NCBI GenBank assembly: GCA_022010055.1
Contig: CP091737.1
Location: 930,001-994,000 of the forward strand
Length of the DNA stretch: 64,000 nt
Direction of reading: 5' to 3'
DNA from: Treponema sp.
Lineage (GTDB): Bacteria; Spirochaetota; Spirochaetia; Treponematales; Treponemataceae
Within the stretch, counting starts at the first letter, position 1; every line of letters starts with the position of its first letter. Made by a program: the position numbers and the translations under genes. This document shows, piece by piece, positions 1 to 9,335 of this stretch. Under the pieces are notes generated by a model that was not told where the DNA came from, searched no databases, and saw only the letters and a list, made by a program, of their open reading frames with translations.

Positions 1-2
1 AG

Positions 3-227
3 GCGGAAGTTCTTGATGAACAGGTACGTCTGCTTTCTCAGGAATTGCGTACTACGACACAGCGCGTAAATCTTTTTGAAAAAGTAAAAATTCCGGAAAC
101 AAAAGCAAATATAAAGAAGATTTCTGTTTATCTTGGTGATGAGCAGGTTGCGGCGGTTGTCCGCAGTAAAATCTCGAAGAAAAAACTTCAGGCTGCATCA
201 GATGCCAGAAAGGAGGCTTTGAAATGA
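3..227 (+). CDS. ntpD: V-type ATPase subunit D, 3' part only
   Basis: This is the C-terminal 74 codons of the central-stalk subunit D; the 5' end lies outside the window and the frame is open to base 3. The visible piece ends in a Lys/Arg-rich helix, as expected for the coiled-coil rotor stalk that links the catalytic head to the membrane ring. The residues TTQRVNLFEKVKIP match the family's conserved C-terminal part. Its stop codon overlaps the start of the subunit I gene by four bases (ATGA), indicating translational coupling in one V-ATPase operon. The assignment rests on the motif together with the following ntpI and ntpK genes. Confidence 0.88.
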   Translation, partial: AEVLDEQVRLLSQELRTTTQRVNLFEKVKIPETKANIKKISVYLGDEQVAAVVRSKISKKKLQAASDARKEALK

Positions 228-2150
228 TTGTGCAAATGAAAAAAGTCTCTATTGTAGTTCTTAATAAAGAACGAAAGGAAGCATTGAAACAGCTTAAAAA
301 AGTTGGAGTTGTTCATCTTGAGCACCTGGAGGGAAATGGCGGGCAGCTTGCTGCGTTTAAGGAAGCGACCGGAAATTCTGTCAATGCGGTTTCCATTCTT
401 TCAGAAATAAAGCTTCCTAAAAAAATGCCGGAGGCTGAAAAGCTTGGAAGCGCTGATATTGCGGCAAAGTGCAGGGAAGTTATCGGCCTTTCGGAAAACA
501 AGAAAAAACTTCAGGAAGAAATTTCTTCATATTCTGCGGAACTGGAAAGACTTTCCCCTTGGGGCGGAGTTTCTCCGGCAGATTTTGCCTATCTGAAGGA
601 AAAAAATATTTCGCTCAAAATGTACGAAATTCCAGAGGATAAATATAATCTGATTGACGAGAATTCAAAGACAATCTGCGTTAACCGCTATAAAAAGATT
701 GTCCGCTTTGTTCTCCTTGATGCCACTGATGAGCGTCCTGCAGGTTTTCCTGCGGAAGCCTATGAAGTTCCGATGCCGGAATTTTCCACAGATGAAATAA
801 AGTCCAGGCTCAATGCGGATTTTGAATCAATTAAGGATATTGACAAAAAACTTTCTTCTCTGGCGGTGTTTGCCCCTCAAATGAAAGAATTTGAAAAAAG
901 CCTTGAATCCGACATTGAATTTGAAAATATTTATTCAGGAATGGAACAGGAAACTTCTGGAAAGTCAACAGATTTGGCATGGCTTTCAGGTTTTGTACCA
1001 GTCGACAGCCTTGAAAAGCTGAATGAAGCCGTAAAGTTGAATGGCTGGGCTATGGCCTGCTCGGATCCGGCGGAAGATGATGAAGTTCCTACAAAACTTA
1101 AGAACAATAAGTTAGTAAGCCTGATTTATCCTCTTACTGATTTCTTGGGAACTGTTCCCGGTTATCATGAATATGATATTTCAGGATGGTTCCTGCTGTT
1201 CTTTACTGTTTTCTTTGGAATGATTTTCGGTGACGGCGGTTACGGTGCGATTGTAACGCTGGTTTCATTGATTATGATTTTAAGGTCTGTCGCAAAAAAG
1301 CAGAAGGTCGCTCCGGTTTTTAGCCTTGTGCTTCTGCTCGGTTTTGCTACTATGGCGTGGGGAACTGTAACATGCACATGGTTTGGCCTTGCTCCGGAAC
1401 AACTTCCGGCATGGCTTGTAAATCTTTCTGTTCCGCCGATATCTAATGCCTGCTCAGAACCGTGGCTTCCGTTCTGGTCTGATGATCCTTCAAAGGGAAC
1501 TTTGACCACTGCGCAGAATCTTCAGATTTTCTGCTTTACCCTTGGTTTTTTGCAGCTTTCTGTCGCTCACTTAAAGGGAATTGCGCGTTATAGAAAATCT
1601 CTGAAGATGATTGGAGAGCTTGGCTCGCTTTCCAGATTTGGGGAATGTTCTATGTAGTCCTGAATATGGTTGTAAGTTCACAGGTTTTTGGATTTGGCGA
1701 AATTATCTGCGGCGTCCCGGTCGGCGAAGTTTCCGTAGGGCTTGTTGCGGTCGGCTTTATTCTGAGCTTTGTGTTCAGCAACTACGATGGAAATATTGGA
1801 AAATCAATACTTGAGAGCTGCAAGAATATAATTTCTGTATTGCTCGGTGTTGTCAATGTTTTCTCAGACATTGTTTCTTACATCCGTCTTTGGGCTGTAG
1901 GTCTTGCAGGCGCGGCGATTTCAAACACTGTAAATACAATGGCAGGACCGGTCCTTGGACACGCCATCCTGTTTATTGCGGCAATTCTGCTTCTTGTCTT
2001 TGGACACGGGCTGAATATGGTTTGAACTTGCTTTCGGTGATTGTTCATGGCGTCCGTTTGAATACGCTTGAATTCTCGAACCACCTGGGAATGTCATGGT
2101 CTGGATTCAAATATGCTCCGTTTGCGGAAACGGAAAAAATAAAAAAATAA
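224..2150 (+). CDS. ntpI: V-type ATPase membrane subunit I, two frame breaks
   Basis: This is the large membrane stator subunit (a-subunit homologue) of the V-type ATPase, which forms the ion half-channels. Residues 1-310 form the soluble coiled-coil arm and the rest is a multi-helix membrane domain (GMIFGDGGYGA, SYIRLWAVGLAGAAIS, FGHGLNM). The arginine in SYIRLWAVG corresponds to the essential channel arginine of the family. The reading frame breaks near 1632 and near 2022. Restoring one base at each site (a T in the CTTTCC run; one base after AATATGG) gives an uninterrupted protein of about 640 residues, the usual family length. Both breaks look like single-base losses in sequencing. The gene is coupled to ntpD and followed 42 bases later by ntpK. 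Confidence 0.9.
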
Positions 2151-2192
2151 ACTATTCTGCAGAATGATATGTTCTGCCACAGGAGATTAATT

Positions 2193-2623
2193 ATGAATTT
2201 TGGTTTGTTAGGTGCTGCTCTTTGTATGGGTATTGCTGCGATTGGTTCAGCTGTTGGAATTGGAATTGCAGGTCAGGGTGCTATTGGCGCATGGAAACGT
2301 TGTTATGTAAACAATAAGCCTGCTCCTTTCATTCTTACTGTATTTGCCGGCGCTCCTTTGACTCAGACAATCTACGGTTTTCTTTTAATGCAGTCGATGG
2401 TTGGAAAACTGAATGCAGGAGCAATGGATCCTGCTACAGCTCTTGGTCTTGGAATCGCTTCTGGTCTTGGAATGATGTTTTCTGCTGTTGCCCAGGGAAA
2501 GCCGGCGCGGCTGGTTCTGACGCTCTTGGTGAAACAGGAAAAGGTTTTGCCCAGTACATCATGGTTGTAGGTCTTTGCGAAACTGTAGCGCTTTTCGCTA
2601 TGGTATTCTCTATGATTGCCTAG
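2193..2623 (+). CDS. ntpK: V-type ATPase proteolipid ring subunit K, one frame break
   Basis: This subunit forms the rotating membrane ring (four helices, two repeated hairpins, about 143 residues). The start at 2193 follows an AGGAG ribosome site. The frame breaks near 2500, where one G is missing in AAAGCCGG; restoring it gives AQGKAGAAG and then the C-terminal helix with the ion-binding glutamate (GLCETVALF), ending at TAG 2621-2623. The family's Na+-site residues of Enterococcus hirae NtpK have counterparts here: T and Q in PLTQTIYGF, Q in VAQGK, E in GLCET. This suggests Na+ coupling, by inference. It is the last gene of the V-ATPase operon and its stop lies against the palindromic repeat. 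Confidence 0.9.
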
Positions 2624-2624
2624 T

Positions 2625-2829
2625 AGGTTGAATATCGAGTTTTTTTGCAAAAAGAATAAAAGCGCAGGCAGATTTGCAATTTGTGAAGATTTTTGGCGAT
2701 TGAATTAATTAAAGTGCGGAGCACCCGAATTAATACAAGCGTAGCGCGAGCCAAATCCATCTGAGCAAATTGGAAATATGCCGAAAGCGTTCTTTCGTAA
2801 TTTATAAAAAAAACTCGAAATTAAGCCTA
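2625..2829 (+). repeat. Large imperfect palindrome, copy 1
   Basis: This is a roughly 205-base intergenic element. Its left arm (CGAGTTTTTTGCAAAAAG, then AGGCAGATTTGCAATTTG) pairs imperfectly with its right arm (read in reverse, CGAGTTTTTTTTATAAA and CGGCATATTTCCAATTTG). The tip contains a small GTGCGGAGCAC hairpin. A second copy lies inverted at 62050-62246; about 85 bases of the left arm and tip match it with at most one difference. This copy carries roughly 14 extra bases near the tip (around TACAAGCGTAGCG). The element abuts the ntpK stop codon. It could act as a terminator or stabiliser, or be a MITE-like mobile repeat; no coding potential is seen. Confidence 0.85.
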
Positions 2830-2851
2830 GTAAATAAAATAAATAGGTTGC

Positions 2852-2888
2852 GGACTGTCTGAAAAATATTTCAGCCAGTCCTTTTTTT
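2852..2888 (+). terminator. Rho-independent terminator upstream of ispG
   Basis: A stem GGACTG-t-CTGAAA pairs with TTTCAG-c-CAGTCC across a short AT loop, followed directly by seven T. It should stop transcription coming from the V-ATPase operon and separates it from ispG. Confidence 0.85.
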
Positions 2889-2904
2889 GTTTAACAACAT
2901 ATTG

Positions 2905-2910
2905 TATAAT
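2905..2910 (+). promoter_or_regulatory. Candidate -10 box of ispG
   Basis: A perfect TATAAT hexamer lies seven bases before the ispG ATG at 2917, and no Shine-Dalgarno sequence is visible. If used, transcription would begin at or next to the ATG, giving a leaderless message. No good -35 element is visible in the preceding T-rich terminator tail, so this is tentative. Confidence 0.35.
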
Positions 2911-2916
2911 ATTTAT

Positions 2917-4018
2917 ATGGAAACAAAATTTTTAAAGCCACGGACTGTGTTTCTGGGCGGTTCTGGAAACGTAAAAAGAATAGGAATCGGCGGAAACGAG
3001 CCTGTTTCAATTCAGACAATGTGGAAAACCGGCATTGCTGAAATATGCGAAAACGATGAGAAATTGACTGAGCTTTTAAAGCAAATAAATATTTTAAAAT
3101 CCCTGGGATGCGATATTCTAAGGTTTGCTGTTCCTGATGTAAAGAGCGCCGAGGCTCTTGTGCGGATTCAAAATAATACGGATATGCCTCTGGTTGCGGA
3201 TATTCATTTTGACCATCGTCTGGCCCTTGAATGTCTTAAAGGAAACGTTGCGGCAATCAGGATTAATCCTGGAAACATCGGAAACAGAAAAGGTGGAGGA
3301 AGTTGTCTATGCCTGCCGCGAAAAGGGAGCGGCTATACGCATTGGCGTTAATTCCGGAAGCCTTCCTAAAGACCTTGCTGAAAAAGTTGAGAACGGACAG
3401 ATTTCCAGGGCAGATGCTTTGGCCGAGACCGCAGCCCGCGAGGCGGCTGTTTTTGAAGAGCTGAACTTTGACCAGTATGTTGTAAGCATGAAGGCATCTA
3501 GTGTCCAGGAGACAATCGAGGCGAACGAGTCTTTCGCGAAAAAATACGATATTCCGCTCCACATCGGCGTAACAGAAGCAGGACCGCTTATAACAGGAAT
3601 TGTAAAGTCAACGATGGCTTTTACGCGGCTTTTAAATGAGGGAATAGGCAGCACAATCCGGGTCAGCCTTTCTTCTTCGCCAGAAAATGAGGTTATAACA
3701 GGACGCGAAATTCTTCATGAAACAGGAAAACGTAAGGGCGGAGTTACTATTGTTTCATGTCCCAGGTGCGGAAGGGAAGGCTTTGACGTCCACGGATTTG
3801 TCCAGCGCTGGCAGAATGAGCTTCTTTCAATGAAAAAAGAGATTACCGTTGCGGTCATGGGGTGTGTTGTTAACGGTCCGGGTGAGGGAAAGCATGCGGA
3901 CTTAGGGATTGCTGGAGCAGGCGGAAAAGCCATTATTTTCAAAAAAGGAAAAATTATACGAACAATAAACGATTCTGATGCCGATAATGCTTTTAGGGAA
4001 GAATTGAATTCTCTTTAA
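2917..4018 (+). CDS. ispG: 4-hydroxy-3-methylbut-2-en-1-yl diphosphate synthase, one frame break
   Basis: IspG (GcpE) is an iron-sulfur enzyme of the MEP isoprenoid pathway that converts MEcPP to HMBPP. The N-terminal TIM-barrel is recognisable (PVSIQTMWKT, DIHFDHRLAL, IRINPGNIGN), and the C-terminal [4Fe-4S] part has cysteines in SCPRCGR and GCVVNGPGEG. The frame breaks near 3287, just after PGNIGN; the shift fits two missing bases (or one extra), after which EKVEEVVYACREKG continues correctly. The ATG at 2917 is preferred over an in-frame upstream TTG because it gives the normal N-terminus. dxr of the same pathway lies at 50975-52060. As an essential pathway gene, it is unlikely to be truly broken. 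Confidence 0.92.
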
Positions 4019-4049
4019 AAAAATTAATGGATTTTTTTAAGGACTTGAA

Positions 4050-5156
4050 ATGAAAAAGAACGGATTGTTTTTCTTGTTTTTCTTTTGCGCATTGAATTTA
4101 TTTTCAAAAAATATAAAAAAGCCGGACTATATTCATAATTATGAGCGGACTTTGGAAGAAGCCCAGATTTTGTTTGATGAAAAGTCCTACGGCGAGGCGT
4201 TGAATCTGGCGGAAAAAGCAAAAAATTCTAAAAAAAATCAGTCTGAGTATGAGATTTATGTTCTTGAAAATTCCTTTAAACCTGCGGAAGTAAAACGCAA
4301 GGGCGACTCGCTGAATGCGATTCTTGGAATTCTTTCAGAACGGGAAGATTTTGAGGCTATTGAAATAATCAGAAGAAATTTCAGAAAATACGGCGAGGAG
4401 ACATTCAATGATTCAAAATCAGTTTTGCTTTCTTTTTTAAGAAAAAATGCCGCTTTTCCAGAGTCGGACTTTTTGATTGGAAAAATTTACTGCCTTGAAG
4501 GTGAATATTCCATTGCGTATGACTGTTTTTTTTCTGCGTATAAAAATTCAGAACTTCTGGAAATACCAGACGAAAAGTACGATATTCTTTACGAGCTTGC
4601 AAATGTCAGCCGCCTTCTTAAAAAAGATGGAAAATACGAGGAATTTTTACTTCTAATCTTGAGCCAGAGCAGGGAATTTAAGGATGAGACTTTTTCTGCG
4701 GCATTGAATAAAACTTCAGGAAGCACGCGAAGCGATTGCCTTGAAAAATTTTTCACACTTTACCGTTGCACTGATTTTAGTCTTTTAAAAGCATATTTTG
4801 AGCTTTCTGATTTTTATATGGACAATAATCTTAAGGAAAAAGCATTGAAGTCCAGTCAGCTTGGTGTGATTACGGCATACACAAAGATTATCGATGTGAT
4901 AAAAAAAAGGAATGCGGAATTTGAAGTGACCGGGCTTGCTGATGTATTGAAAGAAGTCCGTTTTTATCCGGATATAATTCAATGGGGTATTGAAAACGAT
5001 ATCTGGAAAGGTTTTTATATGCTTGCGGAGCTTAACTATCTGAACGGCAACCTGATTTTTGCAGTTCAAATGTTCAATATTCTAAAAGACAATGAACCGG
5101 AAAACTACTGGAAAGAAAAAGCGGCTGTCCGTTTAAGCGAAATTATTCCAAACTGA
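4050..5156 (+). CDS. Exported TPR-like hypothetical protein
   Basis: This 368-residue protein has an N-terminal signal peptide (Lys pair, a Phe/Leu-rich core, cleavage near ALNLFSK). The rest is helical, with tandem-repeat character resembling tetratricopeptide units, for example AQILFDEKSYGEALNLAEKA and FLIGKIYCLEGEYSIAYDCF. I recognise no catalytic motif. It probably acts in the periplasm as a scaffold or partner protein. An AAGGA ribosome site precedes the ATG. It follows ispG by 31 bases on the same strand and its stop nearly touches the stop of the convergent Omp85-like gene. Confidence 0.7.
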   Translation: MKKNGLFFLFFFCALNLFSKNIKKPDYIHNYERTLEEAQILFDEKSYGEALNLAEKAKNSKKNQSEYEIYVLENSFKPAEVKRKGDSLNAILGILSEREDFEAIEIIRRNFRKYGEETFNDSKSVLLSFLRKNAAFPESDFLIGKIYCLEGEYSIAYDCFFSAYKNSELLEIPDEKYDILYELANVSRLLKKDGKYEEFLLLILSQSREFKDETFSAALNKTSGSTRSDCLEKFFTLYRCTDFSLLKAYFELSDFYMDNNLKEKALKSSQLGVITAYTKIIDVIKKRNAEFEVTGLADVLKEVRFYPDIIQWGIENDIWKGFYMLAELNYLNGNLIFAVQMFNILKDNEPENYWKEKAAVRLSEIIPN

Positions 5157-5160
5157 TAAA

Positions 5161-6738
5161 TTAATAGTGCAGGCCCAAGCCGATTGAAAGTTCATACGCG
5201 CTGACGTTATCCCGCCAGTCGTGATTGAAGAATGATTTAAGTTTCGGCATTTTTCTGCTTAAATCGACACCCAGACTTGCGCGGACTTGAATTCCCCGTA
5301 TTCGGAGAGGATATATGATTCCTTCTATTCCGCCGCACAAAAAACCGTCCTTTGGATTGAATGCAGTTCCGGAAGCTTCGTTATGGAAGAGCGCGAAATC
5401 AATGAACGGCGAAATTTGAGCCTCAAGGTTAAAATATTTTGCAAATTTTATTTTCTTGATTACAGGAACCTGGTCCCAGTAAATTCTGCAAATTCTGATT
5501 GGAATATCAAGGTTTACAACCAGCGCGCCGGCGGAATCACAGGCTTTTTCCATCATATGACCGGATTCTTCGTTAAAATACTGCTTGTCTCTTACGCCGC
5601 GCAGCCGGCTTCCGAATGATTTTGTTCCGTTCATTACGGCAAATCCGTAGATGTCTGTGCAAATTGCAAATCTCTTGAACGCTTTGTATGCCAGAATTTC
5701 ACCCTCTACGGAAGGCTTGAATGTATATGTCTGGAAATTATATGCAAAAGAATTTGTAACCGAAGCTGAAAGTCCGTTCCTGAAATTTTCTATCCAGTTT
5801 ACACGTCCTGTTGAAAGAGTCTGTCCAAAAGAAATTTCCGGGCTGGTCAAATCCGTGTTGTTTTCGTTTATTCCGTCAAAATCCCAGTAATATACGCCGG
5901 AAAAGAACGGAGTGTAATAGATTTTTCCCCAGTTATCAATTTCCTGTATCGTTATAGGAATTGAAAGACCGATTTTTTCGCCAAAATATGTTCCGTCCCC
6001 ATAATGGACGTTTGTGCCGTTGACATCCTCGTCTTCGTAATCCAGGTTTCTTGCAAAAATCTGGTTTGCGCTTGTTACTACAGAAAATTTATTGAAATTT
6101 TTTGTAAGAGTCACTCCTGAGTCAATTTTCCATTCCGGTGTGGAATTTCCGAACGTATACGAAAACTCCAGGCTGTTGTTCCATGCCGCGTCTATTGCAC
6201 CTAACTGAAAAGGTGTTTCAAAATCAAGTCCCAAGCCCAGAAGGTAATCTTTTACGCTGTCGTCATCGTTCAGCTCCATGGCAAATTTTCCTTCGCCGGT
6301 CATTGTTTCCATTGAGCCTAAAAAATTTGTGTCTTTTACTTTTACGGTAAGATTAAGCGAATCGCCGGAACTGTATTTTGGATACGGAGCTGCTATGAAA
6401 TGCATTGAATCATGGGTTGAGATTATTAAAAATACGTTGCAGATATCCGATTCGTCCGGTTCTGAAACAGAAAAATCAACGTCGACTTTGTCAAAGTTTC
6501 TTGTGTTTTCAATCTGCTGCTTTACATCATGGATGTACTGCATCAATTCTTCTTCGTCTGAAAAAATTCTTTTAAAATCAAGCGGAACTTTTGTCTTTAG
6601 CGCATATTCACGCGTAATTCCTGTGAATTCGGAGCGTGAGCCTTCAAGATTGTATTCAGCATCTTTTATTTTATATGATGAGGCTGAAAGAGCAGCGTAC
6701 GAGAGCAACAGGAACAGATAGATAATTGTTTTTTTCAT
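5161..6738 (-). CDS. Omp85/BamA-like outer-membrane barrel protein
   Basis: This 525-residue protein has a signal peptide (MKKTIIYLFLLLSYAALSAS). A periplasmic segment of about 120 residues follows, with the alpha/beta pattern of a POTRA domain (EEELMQYIHDVKQQIENTRN, then strands). From about residue 150 it shows alternating aromatic/polar strands typical of a surface-antigen (D15/Omp85-type) barrel, including GSRLRGVRDKQYF near residue 375, which resembles the conserved barrel-closing loop region. It is shorter than BamA and ends in Tyr rather than Phe. It is the last gene of a tight minus-strand unit with two glycosyltransferases and a WbaP-like enzyme (3-base gap), suggesting a role linked to surface-glycan assembly. 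Exact subfamily unresolved. Confidence 0.65.
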   Translation of the reverse strand: MKKTIIYLFLLLSYAALSASSYKIKDAEYNLEGSRSEFTGITREYALKTKVPLDFKRIFSDEEELMQYIHDVKQQIENTRNFDKVDVDFSVSEPDESDICNVFLIISTHDSMHFIAAPYPKYSSGDSLNLTVKVKDTNFLGSMETMTGEGKFAMELNDDDSVKDYLLGLGLDFETPFQLGAIDAAWNNSLEFSYTFGNSTPEWKIDSGVTLTKNFNKFSVVTSANQIFARNLDYEDEDVNGTNVHYGDGTYFGEKIGLSIPITIQEIDNWGKIYYTPFFSGVYYWDFDGINENNTDLTSPEISFGQTLSTGRVNWIENFRNGLSASVTNSFAYNFQTYTFKPSVEGEILAYKAFKRFAICTDIYGFAVMNGTKSFGSRLRGVRDKQYFNEESGHMMEKACDSAGALVVNLDIPIRICRIYWDQVPVIKKIKFAKYFNLEAQISPFIDFALFHNEASGTAFNPKDGFLCGGIEGIIYPLRIRGIQVRASLGVDLSRKMPKLKSFFNHDWRDNVSAYELSIGLGLHY

Positions 6739-6741
6739 TTT

Positions 6742-8218
6742 TTAATATGCGCCTTTTCCGTTTATTACAACCCAGACGGTTTTTATGATAATCCATATAT
6801 CAAGCCATACAGACCAGTTCTGTATATAGTATGTGTCAAGATTTATTCTTTCTTCATAACCGGTGTCTGAGCGGCCGGAAATCTGCCACATTCCGGAAAG
6901 CCCCGGTGTTACAGTAAGAATATAGTCGGCGTATTCTCCATATTTTTCCAGCTCGCTTTCTGTTACAGGACGCGGACCTACAAAACTCATCTCACCTATA
7001 AAAATATTCCATAGCTGAGGAAGCTCGTCAAGGCTGGTCTTTCTTAAGAATTTTCCAAAGTTTGTAACGCGCGGATCATCAATGAATTTGCGGTCTTTTT
7101 CCCATTCTGCGCGGCGCACCGGATCTTCGGCAAGGATTTTTTCAAGCATTTCCTGGGAATTCTTGTACATCGAGCGGAATTTCCAGCATTTTATATATTT
7201 TCCGTTTTTTCCGACACGCTTATGGCCATAAAAAACAGGTCCTGGCGATGTGGCTTTTATTCCGATCGCAATAACAATGGATACAGGAACTACAATAATT
7301 GCCGCTATAAGACAAAGAACAATGTCAATAAGGCGTTTTACAAAGAGATTCCATCGCTTGGTAAGGTTGTGCGTCGCGGAAAAACCAAGAATTCCGCCCA
7401 AGTCTCTTAGCTGGATGGATGATGTGTAAGTGTCCTGGCGGTTGGAAATGTAAATCGTATACCTGTAAGAGGACATCAGAGGGCGTTTGTCTCCCTGAAA
7501 ATCACAAATCATTGCGACTTTTATTTTTAGATGTTTTATTATCTCAAGAATTTCTTTTGAATCCGGAAAAACCGGAATTCCGCTGCTCATGTAGCATTCG
7601 TTTGCGGAACTGTCGATTATTACGGCTGGCTTGTAGCCCAGGTCAGGACGTTTTAGAAGTCTTTTTATTATTTCATTTGCGCTGTCTCCGGTGCAGTAGA
7701 TTACTGCGGGAACACCGTAAAAATTGAATTTTCCAAAAAGGTGCCTTGAAATCTCCCTTGCGGTGGGCAATCCTATTGATGAAACTGGAATCGCAAGCAG
7801 AAAGGCGCAGACAACTCCCCATGTGTCGCTGTCCTTTATGAGGTTTTCGGCGATTGCACCGGTTATGCTTTCATTGTCATTAACAAAGAAAACCAGCGAC
7901 AAAGAGATTCCGAAGTAGCAGAAAAACGAGATTGTAGTCATTTTCCTGACTTCCTCTGAAGGAGAAAGAAGAATTCCCGGATAAAGTCCGCTCGCGTAGA
8001 AAATAACAAGAATTATCGGAAAGAAAAATTGAATAATAAATAAATGACCTGAAATTTATTGCAGACGGATTTATGAAATTCATTATAAAAAATGCAAGCC
8101 CGACGCAGCAGAAAAGCGCCACTGCGTCAGAAAACATAATCATAAGTCCTGAAAGAAAAGAGCTTGTTCTGTTCCTGTAAGTTTTCTGAAAATAATTAAT
8201 AAATTCATTTGTGGTCAT
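6742..8218 (-). CDS. Undecaprenyl-phosphate sugar phosphotransferase (WbaP/WcaJ type), one frame break
   Basis: This membrane enzyme transfers a sugar-1-phosphate to undecaprenyl phosphate and so starts polysaccharide repeat-unit synthesis. The C-terminal catalytic domain is clear: KRLIDIVLC membrane helix, KFRSM, RKTSLDELPQLWNI, GEMSFVGPRP, and the terminal GKGAY typical of WbaP-like proteins. The N-terminal half has several membrane helices and a Rossmann-like central domain. The frame breaks near 8023, where one base is missing in a CTTTCC run; with it restored the protein is about 490 residues, normal for the family. It sits between a GT4 gene (4-base gap) and the Omp85-like gene. Sugar specificity cannot be read from sequence. 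Confidence 0.88.
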
Positions 8219-8222
8219 AGGC

Positions 8223-9335
8223 TTAATATTTTAACTTTTTAACGGTTTCTTGTACAGTATTTAAGAACTCTCTCTGAAATCGCTGCTCTGTGAAAGAACG
8301 TGCGTGTGAAACAATTTCTTCCTTTTTGAATGTGCCTTCTGAGTCAAGTTTTTCAAATTCCAGAATTGCATTTGAAAGGGATTCAGTTTCCTGCTTTGGA
8401 AAAAATATTCCTGTTTTTCCATCGATTACTGTCTCTAGCGCGCCGCCGCGGCCAAATGCTATTACAGGCGCGCCGCAGGCTTGCGCTTCAAGCGGCACAA
8501 ATCCAAAGTCTTCCTCCGCGCAGAACAAAAGCGCCTTGCACCGCTGAAGATTGTCCTGAAGAACCTCGTCGCTTGCCCTTCCTAAAAAGGTTATGTTTCT
8601 GCTGTTGCCGGCAAGTTTTTTCAGGTTTTCCATTTCTGAGCCGCCGCCGATTACTACAAGCTTTTTTCCTAGTTTTTTGCACGCAGAAACGGCCAGGTCG
8701 ATTCTCTTGTAAGGAACAAGCCGGCTGAACGCCACGTAAAAATCTTCGCGTGGTTTTTCTACGGGATTAAAGCGGCTTACGTCAACCGGAAGGTATATAA
8801 CCTTTGCGTCCCGGTTCCAGAATTTTTTGATTCTTCGCGCGATGAATTTTGAATTTGCGATTATTGTGTCAATCCTCTGGCTTGAAACGTAATCCCAAAG
8901 CCTGAGAGAAGGAATCCATCTGTTCATGAAGAATTGAGTCAGTTTACCGCTTCTTTTTTTGTAGTCAAAGAACAAATCCCATGCGTAGCGCATAGGCGAG
9001 TGGATAAACGCTACATGGGGAACGTACGGCGGAGTTATTACACCTTTTGCGCAGCATGAGGAGGATGAGATTACAAGGTCAAATCCTGTGAAGTCAAAAG
9101 ATTCAAAGGCGGCCGGCATGAATTTTAAAAGTTTTGTGTAAATTCTGCTTGCCATCGGAAGTTTCTGAATTTTTGAAGTATGGATTTTGTTGTTCAAAAA
9201 ATGGTTTCCGATTCTTTTTTTATCGTATACCAGTGTGAAAATTTCCGCGTCCGGGTAAATTTTCAGCAGGTATTCAACGAATAGTTCCGCGCCGCCGTAA
9301 TTTACGAGCCAGTCGTGTACAATTGCAACTTTCAT
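8223..9335 (-). CDS. GT4 glycosyltransferase
   Basis: This 370-residue GT-B fold enzyme presumably adds a sugar to the lipid-linked repeat unit on the cytoplasmic face. The N-terminus has HDWLVNYGGAELFVEYLL, the C-terminal donor domain has YVAFSRLVPYKRIDLA, and the family E-x7-E motif is EDFGFVPLE. The N-terminal signature resembles WbaZ-like mannosyltransferases, which is only a hint about specificity. The start overlaps the stop of the upstream GT4 gene by four bases (ATGA), so the two are translationally coupled. The reading frame is intact. Confidence 0.85.
   Translation of the reverse strand: MKVAIVHDWLVNYGGAELFVEYLLKIYPDAEIFTLVYDKKRIGNHFLNNKIHTSKIQKLPMASRIYTKLLKFMPAAFESFDFTGFDLVISSSSCCAKGVITPPYVPHVAFIHSPMRYAWDLFFDYKKRSGKLTQFFMNRWIPSLRLWDYVSSQRIDTIIANSKFIARRIKKFWNRDAKVIYLPVDVSRFNPVEKPREDFYVAFSRLVPYKRIDLAVSACKKLGKKLVVIGGGSEMENLKKLAGNSRNITFLGRASDEVLQDNLQRCKALLFCAEEDFGFVPLEAQACGAPVIAFGRGGALETVIDGKTGIFFPKQETESLSNAILEFEKLDSEGTFKKEEIVSHARSFTEQRFQREFLNTVQETVKKLKY

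Noticed and set aside
1240..1509. Minus-strand open frames inside ntpI and other genes
   Set aside because: They lack ribosome sites and homology and mirror codon use of the real gene on the other strand.
1632..2030. Programmed ribosomal frameshifts in the V-ATPase subunit I gene
   Set aside because: No slippery heptamer with a downstream structure is evident, and the same type of one-base loss recurs in many unrelated genes, so sequence error explains it better.
2625..2829. CRISPR repeat or tRNA-like structure
   Set aside because: There is a single copy here with no spacer array, and no acceptor stem, anticodon arm or T-loop pattern.
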